DNA from: CBDFKB01 sp965248715
GTDB taxonomy: Bacteria > Pseudomonadota > Alphaproteobacteria > Rhizobiales > Rhizobiaceae
Assembly (NCBI GenBank): GCA_965248715.1
Contig: CBDFKB010000008.1
Location: 1,178,001-1,242,000, forward strand
Reading direction: 5' to 3'
Length of the DNA: 64,000 bases
The number at the start of each line of letters is the position of its first letter. Positions within the stretch are counted from its first letter, which is position 1. Position numbers and translations under genes: made by a program. Positions 17,029-25,392 of this stretch are shown here, piece after piece. The notes below the pieces were generated by a model, which was not told the origin of the DNA, made no database searches, and saw nothing but the letters and a program-made list of their open reading frames with translations.

Positions 17029-18465
17029 TTATTGTGCAGCGGACATGGGTGTGGCCGCAATGGTCGCCATATCCATCTCGGCCAGCCAACGCCGGCAGTC
17101 GGTCAGCGCGCGCGCAGATAGGGCGTGTTTCTTGGCCAACGCCTTGTCTTTGCCGCGCCAGCGCCCCTGATGGTCTTGCGGTTTGGTAATGGCCACCGGT
17201 GGAAACAGGCCAAAATTGACGTTCATCGGTTGGTAGGAGCGCCGTTTGGCCTCCTGGTCGTAAGCGATATGCCCGCTGGTAATATGGCTGAGCAGGGCGC
17301 CCAGCGCTGTTGTCGGCGGCGGTAGCGATAACGCCACATTGGCGGTTTCGCTAGCGGTGAACCGCCCGGCCAACAGGCCGATTGCGGCCGATTCTACATA
17401 GCCCTCACAGCCGGTGATCTGGCCGGCAAACCTGATAGCGGTGCGGCCGCGAAGTGCAAGCGTCGGGCTGAGCAATTGCGGAGCGTCGATATAAGTGTTG
17501 CGATGCAGGCCGCCGAGGCGGGCAAATTCCGCTTCCCCAAGCCCCGGAATCATGCGGAAAATCCGCACCTGTTCGCCATATTTGAGCTTGGTCTGAAATC
17601 CGACCATGTTGTACAAAGTGCCGAGTGCGTTGTCTTGGCGCAACTGCACCACCGCGTAGGGCTTTTCATCGGGACGGTGCGGATTGGTAAGTCCAACCGG
17701 CTTCATCGGCCCGAACCGTAGTGTTTCGCGCCCACGCTCGGCCATTACTTCCACCGGCAAGCAGCCATCGAAATAGGGTGTGCCTTCCCACTCGCGAAAT
17801 TTATTTTTGTCGCTGGCTAATATTGCGTCGATGAAGGTTTCGTATTGTTGGCGGTCGAGGGGGCAATTAATGTAGTCCTTGCCGGTACCGCCAGGCCCAA
17901 CTTTGTCATAGCGCGACTGGAACCAGGCGTTCGAAAAATCGATGGTGTCGAAGTGGACAATCGGCGCAATCGCGTCGAAAAATGCCAGGGCATCGGCGCC
18001 GGTCGCATCGGCGATCGCCGACGCCAACGCCGGTGATGTCAGCGGTCCGGTGGCCAAGATGGTGGGTGTATTTCGATCGGTAGGCAGTTCGGTGATTTCT
18101 TCACGCCGCACCTCGATCAAAGGGTGATCGGTGATCGCTTCGGTTACGGCGGCGGAAAAACCTTCGCGGTCAACCGCCAGTGCGCCGCCGGCTGGAACCT
18201 GGTGCGCATCGGCAGCTTGCATGATCAACGAGCCAGCTAGGCGCATTTCCGCATGCAAGACGCCGACCGCGTTGGCCAATGCATCGTCTGAGCGAAACGA
18301 ATTGGAACACACCAATTCGGCCAGACCATCGCTTTGGTGCGCCGCGGTTTCGCGCACCGGGCGCATTTCGTGCAGCACCACGCACGCGCCAAAGTTGGCA
18401 GCCTGCCATGCCGCTTCGCAGCCGGCCAGCCCGCCGCCAATGATGTGGATGGGTTTATTTGCCAT
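17029..18465 (-). CDS. trmFO: methylenetetrahydrofolate-tRNA-(uracil-5-)-methyltransferase
   Basis: Folate- and FAD-dependent enzyme that makes m5U54 in the tRNA T-loop. 478 residues from ATG at 18465 (MANKPIHIIGGGLAGCEAAW); the frame extends 35 codons upstream but those residues do not fit the family. Seen: the FAD dinucleotide site GGGLAGCEAAW, then ELVCSNSFRSDDALANAVGVL, HFDTIDFSNAWFQSRYDKVG and the C-terminal ITGCEGYVESAAIGLLAGRF and GHIAYDQEAKRRSYQPMNVNFGLFPP. Trailing residues contain KALAKKHALSARAL. The gene stands alone between glnB regulatory DNA and the TadG-like gene. Confidence 0.95.
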   Translation of the reverse strand: MANKPIHIIGGGLAGCEAAWQAANFGACVVLHEMRPVRETAAHQSDGLAELVCSNSFRSDDALANAVGVLHAEMRLAGSLIMQAADAHQVPAGGALAVDREGFSAAVTEAITDHPLIEVRREEITELPTDRNTPTILATGPLTSPALASAIADATGADALAFFDAIAPIVHFDTIDFSNAWFQSRYDKVGPGGTGKDYINCPLDRQQYETFIDAILASDKNKFREWEGTPYFDGCLPVEVMAERGRETLRFGPMKPVGLTNPHRPDEKPYAVVQLRQDNALGTLYNMVGFQTKLKYGEQVRIFRMIPGLGEAEFARLGGLHRNTYIDAPQLLSPTLALRGRTAIRFAGQITGCEGYVESAAIGLLAGRFTASETANVALSLPPPTTALGALLSHITSGHIAYDQEAKRRSYQPMNVNFGLFPPVAITKPQDHQGRWRGKDKALAKKHALSARALTDCRRWLAEMDMATIAATPMSAAQ

Positions 18466-18642
18466 GTTTCCAAGTAGTTTTGACCGCAAATGCGGGATGC
18501 CAATTTGTGGGGCGGCCAAGTTGAAAACATACCCGAACGAAAGCTGAAAGCAAACGCAATCCGGCTGCAAAGCTGCCGGATTACCTATTTACTGGCATTG
18601 GTAGCAAGCCGTATGGTCTTTGCAGTTTGGCTCGCCGACCAA

Positions 18643-19529
18643 CTATTTGACCAACCGCACCATATTCGGTTCAGCGCCGTCGCCGCTGCTGCATTTTCCA
18701 TCGATTTCATAAACAATATCAGGGCCATGGCCGCCGCCATCTTCCCAGGCGTGAAGAGACTTTTTACAAGGAATGATCGAAAAGATGTCGATCTTCTTTC
18801 CGCGCGGCATCCGTTTGCCGTTGAAGGTGAATCTATTGGAATATCTGGGGTTATCGGAACGGATATAGGTCGGACATCTCCGGCACCATTTACGGAACCC
18901 ATAGCTTCTTGGGTCAATTTTAAATAGCAGATAAGCGTGGTCAAAATTGCCAAGGTCGATCGTTCCTGTAGGTGCCACTCTGAATTTCCGTTTCGAGCGA
19001 CGCTTCGACCAGACATATTCAATCAGCGCTTTTCGCACATATTTATCTGAACCGGTTGGCCGCACCATGAGTGACACGGTCTTGCTCCAATACCCACTTT
19101 CTCGCATTGCCCGAAAACTAACACTGGAAAGAGTGGAGACCGCGCGCCCAGCGGTCGCTTCAGCATGATTGTATACCGTCGATTGCGATTTGCCGGCGAT
19201 ACCCATAAAGGCATTATTTACAATCGTACGGGAAGTCGCGGAAACCGTGTAGACATCCGCAGTATTTTGAAATTCAACGCTTGCTATCTGGCCATCAGGA
19301 AACTGGCGGCAAAGTAATTCCGAATTGCATTTTCTGCTTGTGGTTTTGTGGTTTCGTGGGCACCCGCCAGTACGGCTGCGTCCAGCGCATCTTGCGCTTT
19401 CACATCCATTTGACTGATACGCGAATAGTCGACTGCCATGCCAACCGACATGCAAACCGGCAATACTATAATTGCAGCGGCCGGCGCGATAGAGCCGCGA
19501 ATATTGTCAAAAAACTCAAACATTGCCAA
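18643..19529 (-). pseudogene. TadG/TadE-like pilus assembly protein, frameshifted
   Basis: The N-terminal 78 residues (from ATG 19529) carry the Tad/Flp pseudopilin-like signature RGSIAPAAAIIVLPVCMSVGMAVDYSR and KAQDALDAAVLAGAHET, then the frame stops at 19284. In the neighbouring frame the protein resumes without a gap (NYFAAS|FPDGQIASVEFQNTADVYTV) and reaches a stop at 18643. A single C lost from a CC(C) run at about 19300 accounts for the break; restoring it gives ~295 residues. This could be an assembly error or a genuine lesion. The C-terminal ~100 residues are basic and cysteine-containing (RKWCRRCPTYIR) with no domain I recognise. No other tad genes are nearby. Confidence 0.75.
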
Positions 19530-19700
19530 AGCTAACCCACAAGAATTTTGTACATGCGTGGCAGCGAAATTTTGAAATTTGGTTTGCGGAATGGCTGCAA
19601 TTTTAGCGGTTCGGGAATTATATCAACCATGCGGCTCGGCCAAGAGCGATTGCCGTTTAACGGATCTGATGGATATTGCTATATGTGCCCTTGAATGCGA

Positions 19701-19729
19701 ACGCCCGCCGGGGGAGGACCGGCGGGCGT
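19701..19729. terminator. GC-rich hairpin downstream of DUF1127 gene
   Basis: Perfect 11-base stem ACGCCCGCCGG (19701-19711) / CCGGCGGGCGT (19719-19729) with a 7-base loop, about 100 bases past the stop of the DUF1127 gene at 19827. There is no proper T-tract in either direction, so it may stabilise the transcript end rather than terminate by itself. Confidence 0.5.
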
Positions 19730-19826
19730 CGTGGGAGACCTGGCTGATTGGGAGGGAAGCCAGATCCGCTTGATCGGGCTCCAAAGGGCTCCCGATCAAT
19801 TGTTGCCGTCAGGCGACGGGCTTGTC

Positions 19827-19964
19827 TTAGTAATTACGCGAAACCTGGGGAATGTCGCCACGAACGATGCCGATGTCGTCCAATTCGCGGTTGGACAGGG
19901 CATTGAGTTCTGCACAGGTGCGGCGATAGTTGCGCCATGCTTTGATGCGGCCATAGAAATCCAT
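19827..19964 (-). CDS. DUF1127 micro-protein 1
   Basis: 45 residues, starting MDFYGRIKAWRNYRRTC and ending LSNRELDDIGIVRGDIPQ plus a short tail. The block LSNRELxDIGIxRGDI is the DUF1127 signature. These arginine-rich proteins of alphaproteobacteria bind RNA or regulators and affect phosphate, nitrogen and stress responses. This one is too short to appear in most gene tracks. It lies 44 bases from the second DUF1127 gene, on the same strand, so the two may be co-transcribed. Confidence 0.9.
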   Translation of the reverse strand: MDFYGRIKAWRNYRRTCAELNALSNRELDDIGIVRGDIPQVSRNY

Positions 19965-20008
19965 TGTCGTATTCCTTCTTGGGTATTCGGTTATTGTTTC
20001 GACTGATT

Positions 20009-20146
20009 TCAGAAACTGCGCGGGAAGCGCGCGATGTCACCACGCACGATGCCGATGTCGGCAAGGTCGCGGTTTGACAGAGCGCTCAGTTGAGCTACGG
20101 CGCGATGATGGTTTTGCCAGGATTTGATGCGGTCGATGAGGTCCAT
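20009..20146 (-). CDS. DUF1127 micro-protein 2
   Basis: 45 residues from the second of two in-frame ATGs (20146): GGAAGG lies 9 bases upstream of it but only 3 bases from the ATG at 20152. Sequence begins MDLIDRIKSWQNHHRAVAQL and contains LSNRDLADIGIVRGDIARF, matching its downstream neighbour and exactly the same length. A longer reading back to 20308 is unsupported. Tandem duplication of DUF1127 genes is common in Hyphomicrobiales. Confidence 0.9.
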   Translation of the reverse strand: MDLIDRIKSWQNHHRAVAQLSALSNRDLADIGIVRGDIARFPRSF

Positions 20147-20688
20147 TTCCATGATCCTTCCAGGGGGGTGTCCGGCGGTGACCGTCGGCGGGTTGTTGTT
20201 GATTGTCAGATAGGCCTGTGCGGCGATGAAATCCAGCGCAAATTTTGCATACCAGTCATGCAAATTCTGCAATGCAGCGCGGCCGTAGTGTGGCGAATCT
20301 GGGGCCAAATGATGTGACAGAGCACATCCATTAATCGCTTATTAACCAAAGGGTTGTCGCCAGATGCGATTTTCCTGGCAGCCTTAGTTGCGGTGCAGCA
20401 ATTTGGAGCGGCAATTTGGCGACAAAATCGTTGATGGAAAATCGGTAAAATTCGCTCTAATTGCGCTGCAATTTAGCCCTGAAAGTGCACCATTCAAGCA
20501 AATTTTCGCGAGGCCGACTGGTGGAAAGCGCGCTCTTTCAGCCACCATGGGATAACTCAAGGAAAATGGTGGAGCCGAGGGGCAAACCTCAAACCCACAG
20601 GGTTCGCAAGCCTGAACGGGCGCCGCGCGGTCGCCGCGCGCCATCGCAGGCTAGAGCGAAGCCAGGAACAGCCGTGAGATATGGAAAA
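20147..20688. other. intergenic region upstream of DUF1127 genes
   Basis: No gene supported. The segment must contain the promoter of the DUF1127 pair. A GC-rich palindrome (GGCGCCGCGCGG/CCGCGCGCC) near 20618-20642 lies just past the tRNA-Val gene in its reading direction and could end that transcript. Confidence 0.5.
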
Positions 20689-20764
20689 TGGTGGGCGGTG
20701 AGGGGCTCGAACCCCCGACCTACTGGGTGTAAACCAGCCGCTCTCCCAGCTGAGCTAACCGCCC
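20689..20764 (-). tRNA. tRNA-Val (TAC)
   Basis: Cloverleaf reads on the minus strand: acceptor GGGCGGT/ACCGCCC, D-arm GCTC...GAGC, anticodon stem GCTGG with loop TTTACAC (anticodon TAC), T-loop TTCGAGC. Discriminator A and an encoded CCA complete 76 bases. Lies 56 bases downstream of tRNA-Asp on the same strand. Confidence 0.96.
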
Positions 20765-20820
20765 TATTGTGGGCCATACCCGCCCTTGCGCCGGCGCGAT
20801 CGTCGGCATCATATGAGATA

Positions 20821-20897
20821 TGGCGCGAGTGACGGGACTCGAACCCGCGACCTCCGGCGTGACAGGCCGGCACTCTAACCAACTGAGCTACACCCGC
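20821..20897 (-). tRNA. tRNA-Asp (GTC)
   Basis: Minus-strand cloverleaf of 77 bases with acceptor GCGGGTG/CACTCGC, D-loop AGTTGGTTA, anticodon loop CTGTCAC (GTC), T-loop TTCGAGT, discriminator G and encoded CCA. Confidence 0.97.
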
Positions 20898-21350
20898 GCG
20901 CTGAAATCGCCACATAATATCAAGAGGCGATTTACGATCCAGCTTTGTTACCTAAAATGGTGCCTCGCAGCACCATTGTCAAAGGCCGAAAGCTGGACCG
21001 CGCTGCATTACGTTGTAGCCTTATTGGTGTCAAGGTAATTTGCGCGGCGGGCAACGTTTATAAATCAATGCCACAGGTTGATAATTCCAACATAGTCGCA
21101 GGCTGTTTTGAAACTTGCAACCGCCAATATCGATCAATTTTTATGCATAAATCCAACAAAATTTGCAAATATTTCAATTGCCTCTAAATAACTGCAATTT
21201 GCACGTTAGCAATCATGAAATGAGTACTAATTTTAATAGATTAGCAGCTGCCTTTATTATTTGGAGTATTGAAAATGGATTCCAATATGTTACGATAATT
21301 GGTAATACGGTTGTGTTGGGTATACACGTAACAAAGTATTGGAGATTACC
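20898..21350. other. AT-rich gene-free region
   Basis: No gene or repeat recognised. Contains the tRNA promoter region on the left and, on the right, an AT-rich leader for the glycine-zipper gene with the ribosome site GGAG at 21341-21344. Confidence 0.55.
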
Positions 21351-21650
21351 ATGGCACGTAAAACCGTTAAAGACAGCGTCATCGAGCACGGCAAAGAGGT
21401 CGCTGGGGCCGCAGCAACTGGTGCTGGAATTGGTGCCCGTATTGGTGCGCGGGCCGGCGGTGCCGGAGCCTATGCAGGTGGCAAGATGGGAGCGGTCGCA
21501 GGAGCGATGGGAGCGTCCATACGCAAAACTGCGCAAGCAGGTTCGGAGGCCTGGGAGTTGCACAAGGCTGAGCAGGAGGCCGAAGAAGCCGAACGCCGCG
21601 CTGCGGCAATGGAAAAGAGGGTGGCCGCCCGACGCAAACAGGGGCGCTGA
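21351..21650 (+). CDS. small glycine-zipper protein, unknown function
   Basis: 99 residues from ATG at 21351, chosen over an ATG four codons upstream because GGAG sits 6 bases before it. The centre is a glycine/alanine run with GxxxG spacing (GAGIGARIGARAGGAGAYAGG) of the glycine-zipper kind that inserts into or packs against membranes; the C-terminal third is a charged helix (HKAEQEAEEAERRAAAMEKRV) able to form a coiled coil. No signal peptide. It is followed after 3 bases by a zinc-finger-like gene, so the two are translationally linked. I do not recognise a named family. Confidence 0.75.
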   Translation: MARKTVKDSVIEHGKEVAGAAATGAGIGARIGARAGGAGAYAGGKMGAVAGAMGASIRKTAQAGSEAWELHKAEQEAEEAERRAAAMEKRVAARRKQGR

Positions 21651-21653
21651 ACC

Positions 21654-21938
21654 ATGTCGTCTGCAAAAGGCCGGTCCCATATGGATGGGCCCAGATGGCA
21701 TGGCGGCAGGGGCGATTGCCCTGAATGCAACGGGACAGGTTATGTCATCGTCATGCCGCCTGGCGGTGAAACCATGATGCCCTTAAAGCGCAACCTCAAG
21801 CACTGGGGTGAACCGCGCCAAATGAGATGTGGATTTTGTGGCGGTGACGGCCGCGTGGATGAATGGCCATGCAAACCTGGCGAAGACCCGGTCGAATGGT
21901 TCATGGAACGCAAGCGAAAACTTCCGTTCAAAGGCTGA
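21654..21938 (+). CDS. small CxxCxGxG zinc-finger-like protein
   Basis: 94 residues with two DnaJ-type zinc half-sites: CPECNGTG (about 22-29) and CGFCGGDG (about 59-66). Together they could bind one zinc as in the central domain of DnaJ, but no J-domain or peptide-binding domain is present. The C-terminus is charged (WFMERKRKLPF). It follows the glycine-zipper gene by 3 bases and ends before an intrinsic terminator. A protein with the same design is encoded at 60959-61186, also after a small orphan gene. Confidence 0.75.
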   Translation: MSSAKGRSHMDGPRWHGGRGDCPECNGTGYVIVMPPGGETMMPLKRNLKHWGEPRQMRCGFCGGDGRVDEWPCKPGEDPVEWFMERKRKLPFKG

Positions 21939-21950
21939 AGTCACCATGAT

Positions 21951-21976
21951 AGCCCGGCGCGAGCCGGGCTATTTTT
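21951..21976 (+). terminator. intrinsic terminator
   Basis: Stem AGCCCGG (21951-21957) / CCGGGCT (21964-21970) with loop CGCGAG, followed by ATTTTTAT, 12 bases past the stop of the zinc-finger gene. Confidence 0.85.
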
Positions 21977-22163
21977 ATGTTCGGGGACAGAACCGGGTGC
22001 AAGCTACCGCCGTAAAATACAATTCTTCAAATATGTGCGATACGGTCATTCATCGGGTATATGTCGGGCTTGTTTGTCTGCTCGCCTTGCGGTAACGCTC
22101 TTAGGCGTTCGAGCCAGCCGCTGGCCGGACCAGATTGGTCCCGCAAAATCGCGAAAGGTCGCC

Positions 22164-22529
22164 ATGCAAGCTTTGTTGATGTCGTACCTGCCGGTGGTCA
22201 TCTTTATCGGCATATCTTTGATGATAGGCCTGGCGTTGTTGGCGGCGCCGTTTCTGCTGGCGTTTAAGGCGCCTGACCCGGAAAAATTGTCGGCTTATGA
22301 ATGTGGTTTCAACGCGTTTGACGATTCGCGGATGAAATTCGACGTGCGGTTTTACTTGGTCGCGATCCTGTTTATCATATTCGATCTTGAGGTCGCATTC
22401 CTGTTTCCGTGGGCAGTTAGCTTTGGAAAGCTTGGCTGGTTCGGTTTTTGGTCGATGTCGATTTTTCTGGCGGTGCTGACGATCGGGTTCATTTACGAAT
22501 GGAAAAAGGGAGCGCTTGAGTGGGACTGA
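22164..22529 (+). CDS. nuoA: NADH-quinone oxidoreductase subunit A
   Basis: Membrane subunit of complex I at the junction of the quinone site and the pump. 121 residues from ATG at 22164 with AAGG upstream; 43 codons of open frame before it are not family-like. Three membrane helices; the conserved loop YECGFNAFDDSRMKFDVRFYLVAILFIIFDLEVAFLFPW is intact, including the Cys and acidic residues of the ND3 loop. First gene of the nuo operon. Confidence 0.97.
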   Translation: MQALLMSYLPVVIFIGISLMIGLALLAAPFLLAFKAPDPEKLSAYECGFNAFDDSRMKFDVRFYLVAILFIIFDLEVAFLFPWAVSFGKLGWFGFWSMSIFLAVLTIGFIYEWKKGALEWD

Positions 22530-22583
22530 TGCCTATCACGTCCAAACCCACGGCCTGCTGGCGCAATTCTTGAGGTCCGAACC

Positions 22584-23159
22584 ATGAGCGATGGCTCTAC
22601 TACTCTGATCGCCCCCCGCCCCAAAGGCATTGTCGATCCGGCGACGGGAAAACCGGTCGGGTCGAATGATTATTTCCTTGGCGAAATCAATGACGAACTA
22701 GCCGATAAGGGTTTTTTGGTTACTTCAACCGATGAATTGATCACATGGGCACGCACCGGGTCACTGATGTGGATGACCTTTGGGCTTGCTTGTTGTGCGG
22801 TGGAAATGATGCAGATGTCGATGCCGCGCTATGATGCGGAGCGCTTTGGTTTTGCGCCGCGTGCAAGCCCGCGCCAGTCGGATGTAATGATCGTCGCCGG
22901 CACCTTGACCAATAAGATGGCACCGGCATTGCGCAAGGTCTACGACCAGATGCCCGAGCCGCGATATGTGATTTCGATGGGCTCGTGCGCCAATGGCGGC
23001 GGGTATTATCATTATTCCTACGCGGTGGTACGCGGGTGCGACCGGATCGTGCCGGTCGATGTTTATGTTCCAGGCTGCCCGCCAACTGCCGAGGCGTTAT
23101 TGTACGGTGTGATGCTGTTGCAAAAGAAACTACGCCGCACCGGCACGATCGAGCGATAG
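22584..23159 (+). CDS. nuoB: NADH-quinone oxidoreductase subunit B
   Basis: Carries cluster N2, the last iron-sulfur centre before quinone. 191 residues. The four ligand cysteines are seen in FGLACCAVEMM, GSCANGGG and VPGCPPTAEALL. The N-terminal ~35 residues form the flexible extension usual for alphaproteobacteria. Lies 54 bases after nuoA and 6 bases before nuoC. Confidence 0.97.
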   Translation: MSDGSTTLIAPRPKGIVDPATGKPVGSNDYFLGEINDELADKGFLVTSTDELITWARTGSLMWMTFGLACCAVEMMQMSMPRYDAERFGFAPRASPRQSDVMIVAGTLTNKMAPALRKVYDQMPEPRYVISMGSCANGGGYYHYSYAVVRGCDRIVPVDVYVPGCPPTAEALLYGVMLLQKKLRRTGTIER

Positions 23160-23165
23160 GAGCAG

Positions 23166-23771
23166 ATGATGAACGAGGCACTGAGCGAACTGGCCTCCCA
23201 TCTGGGTGCGGAGTTGGAAGGCAAGGTGGCCCGGTTCCAGGACAGCTATGGCGAACTGACACTTATCGTCGAGCGCGAGCGGATCATTGAGGTGCTGCGG
23301 TTCCTGCGCGATGATGCGCAGTGCCGGTTCGTTAATCTGGTCGACATTTGCGGTGTGGACTACCCGCAACGCGCCGAGCGTTTCGAGGTGGTTTATCATT
23401 TGCTTAGCCCGCGGCAGAATTTGCGTATCAGGGTCAAGACCAGCACCGACGAAGATACGCCACTGGAGAGCGCAACCGGGGTTTATGCCGGTGCCGACTG
23501 GTTCGAGCGCGAAGCCTGGGACATGTACGGTATTTTGTTTACCGGCCACCCGGACCTCAGGCGCATCCTCACCGACTATGGTTTCGATGGCCATCCGCTC
23601 AGGAAGGATTTCCCGCTGACCGGGCACGTTGAGGTGCGCTACGACGACAAGGCCAAACGGGTGGTCTATGAACCCGTGGTGTTGCGCCAAGAGTTCCGCG
23701 ATTTCGACTTCCTGTCACCATGGGAGGGGACAGATTACGAATTGCCGGGTGATGAAAAGGCGGGAAACTGA
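23166..23771 (+). CDS. nuoC: NADH-quinone oxidoreductase subunit C
   Basis: Peripheral-arm subunit (30-kDa type), separate from NuoD as in alphaproteobacteria and mitochondria. 201 residues with the signature ERFEVVYHLLSPRQNLRIRV and EREAWDMYGILFTGHPDLRRILTDYGFDGHPLRKDFPLTG. Two consecutive ATGs open the frame; the second (23169) has the better spacing to AGGAG. It is followed by a GFA-type gene rather than by nuoD. Confidence 0.96.
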   Translation: MMNEALSELASHLGAELEGKVARFQDSYGELTLIVERERIIEVLRFLRDDAQCRFVNLVDICGVDYPQRAERFEVVYHLLSPRQNLRIRVKTSTDEDTPLESATGVYAGADWFEREAWDMYGILFTGHPDLRRILTDYGFDGHPLRKDFPLTGHVEVRYDDKAKRVVYEPVVLRQEFRDFDFLSPWEGTDYELPGDEKAGN

Positions 23772-23774
23772 TCG

Positions 23775-24209
23775 ATGGGTGAGCGATTATCTGGAAGGTG
23801 TTTGTGCGGTGCGGTTACCTTCAGCGCAGTGCCGAAAAAAATGGAAATGGGGGTTTGCCATTGTTCCATGTGCCGGCGCTGGTCAGGTGGCGCATTCATG
23901 GCTGTCAATTGTGGTAATTCAATTGAATTTGGAGAGGGTGCGCCGATTGCCGGTTATCGAGGTTCATCGTGGGGCGAGCGGGTTTTCTGTAGTAAATGCG
24001 GCTCGACATTGGTTTGGCAGACCCAAGACCGCAGCCACCAGGTGGCGTCGATGCAAGCATTCGACGATCCGTCGCAATTTCAGTTCACCGGGCAGATTTT
24101 CGTCGACTACAAACCGGATAATTACACATTTGCCAATGAGACCCGCATGATGACGGAAGCTGAGGTTTTCGCGAAATTTGCACCGTCACCGGACGACGCC
24201 CATGACTGA
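23775..24209 (+). CDS. GFA/CENP-V-type zinc protein inside nuo operon
   Basis: 144 residues of the glutathione-dependent formaldehyde-activating (GFA) fold. Zinc ligands are complete: GRCLCGAVTF, CHCSMCRRWSG and FCSKCGSTL. Family members bind zinc and sometimes glutathione adducts; most have no proven activity. It starts 3 bases after nuoC and overlaps nuoD by 8 bases, so it is translated as part of the operon. It is not a complex I subunit in any system I know, and its role here (redox detoxification, assembly) is open. Confidence 0.88.
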   Translation: MGERLSGRCLCGAVTFSAVPKKMEMGVCHCSMCRRWSGGAFMAVNCGNSIEFGEGAPIAGYRGSSWGERVFCSKCGSTLVWQTQDRSHQVASMQAFDDPSQFQFTGQIFVDYKPDNYTFANETRMMTEAEVFAKFAPSPDDAHD

Positions 24210-25392
24210 ACATTCGGTTCGCAATTTTAATATCAATTTCGGCCCGCAGCATCCTGCCGCCCATGGCGTGCTGCGTTTGGTGCTGGAACTCGACGGAGAA
24301 GTGGTCGAGCGGGTCGACCCGCATATCGGCCTGTTGCACCGCGGCACCGAAAAGCTGATCGAGCACAAGACCTATCTGCAAGCGGTGCCCTATTTCGACC
24401 GGCTCGACTATGTGGCGCCGATGAACCAGGAGCACGCGTTTGCACTGGCAATCGAGAAGCTGCTTGGCATCCAGGTGCCACGGCGCGGCCAGTTGATCCG
24501 GGTGCTCTATTCGGAAATCGGCCGTATCTTGTCCCATCTGCTCAATATCACGACCCAGGCGCTGGATGTTGGTGCGCTGACCCCACCATTGTGGGGGTTC
24601 GAAGAGCGCGAAAAACTGATGGTGTTTTACGAGCGCGCTTCTGGCAGCCGCATGCATGCCGCCTATGTGCGCCCGGGCGGAGTGCACCAGGACCTGCCGG
24701 ACAAATTGATCAGTGACATCACCGAATGGGCCGACCCCTTCCTCGGCATGTGTGACGACATTGAAGGGCTGTTGACCGACAATCGGATTTTCAAGCAGCG
24801 CAATGTGGATATCGGTGTGGTTGCCCTCGACGACGCATGGAACCGTGGATTTTCCGGGGTCATGGTGCGCGGATCGGGTGCACCATGGGATTTGCGCAAG
24901 AGCCAGCCTTATGAATGCTACGAGGAATTGGATTTTGACATTCCGATTGGCAAGAATGGCGACTGCTATGACCGCTATCTGATCCGCATGGAGGAGATGC
25001 GCCAATCGATATCGCTGATCAAACAATGCATCGAATTGCTTGGTGGCGCCGATGGCGGCGGGCCGGTCTCGGCTACCGATGGCAAGATCGTGCCGCCAAA
25101 GCGCGGCGAGATGAAGCGCTCAATGGAAGCGCTGATCCAGCATTTCAAGCTGTATACAGAGGGCTACAAGGTTCCTAAGGGCGAGGTCTATGCGGCGGTC
25201 GAGGCGCCAAAAGGCGAGTTCGGGGTTTATCTGGTTTCCGACGGCACCAACAAACCCTATCGCTGCAAATTACGCGCGCCGGGCTTTCCTCATTTGCAGG
25301 CGCTCGATTTCATGTGCCGTGGCCATTTGCTGGCCGATGTGTCGGCGGTAATCGGGTCGCTCGATGTCGTGTTCGGGGAGGTGGACCGGTAG
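24202..25392 (+). CDS. nuoD: NADH-quinone oxidoreductase subunit D
   Basis: 49-kDa subunit that forms the quinone cavity with NuoB. 396 residues from ATG at 24202 (MTEHSVRNFNINFGPQHPAAHGVLRLVLELDGE); the eight codons upstream belong to the GFA gene overlap. Visible landmarks include GLLHRGTEKLIEHKTYLQAVPYFDRLDYVAPMNQEHAF and DPFLGMCDDIEGLL, and the C-terminal MCRGHLLADVSAVIGSLDVVFGEVDR. The nuoE start follows the stop immediately. Confidence 0.97.
   Translation: MTEHSVRNFNINFGPQHPAAHGVLRLVLELDGEVVERVDPHIGLLHRGTEKLIEHKTYLQAVPYFDRLDYVAPMNQEHAFALAIEKLLGIQVPRRGQLIRVLYSEIGRILSHLLNITTQALDVGALTPPLWGFEEREKLMVFYERASGSRMHAAYVRPGGVHQDLPDKLISDITEWADPFLGMCDDIEGLLTDNRIFKQRNVDIGVVALDDAWNRGFSGVMVRGSGAPWDLRKSQPYECYEELDFDIPIGKNGDCYDRYLIRMEEMRQSISLIKQCIELLGGADGGGPVSATDGKIVPPKRGEMKRSMEALIQHFKLYTEGYKVPKGEVYAAVEAPKGEFGVYLVSDGTNKPYRCKLRAPGFPHLQALDFMCRGHLLADVSAVIGSLDVVFGEVDR

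Noticed and set aside
24085..25026. 313-residue open frame on the minus strand
   Set aside because: Antisense shadow of nuoD.
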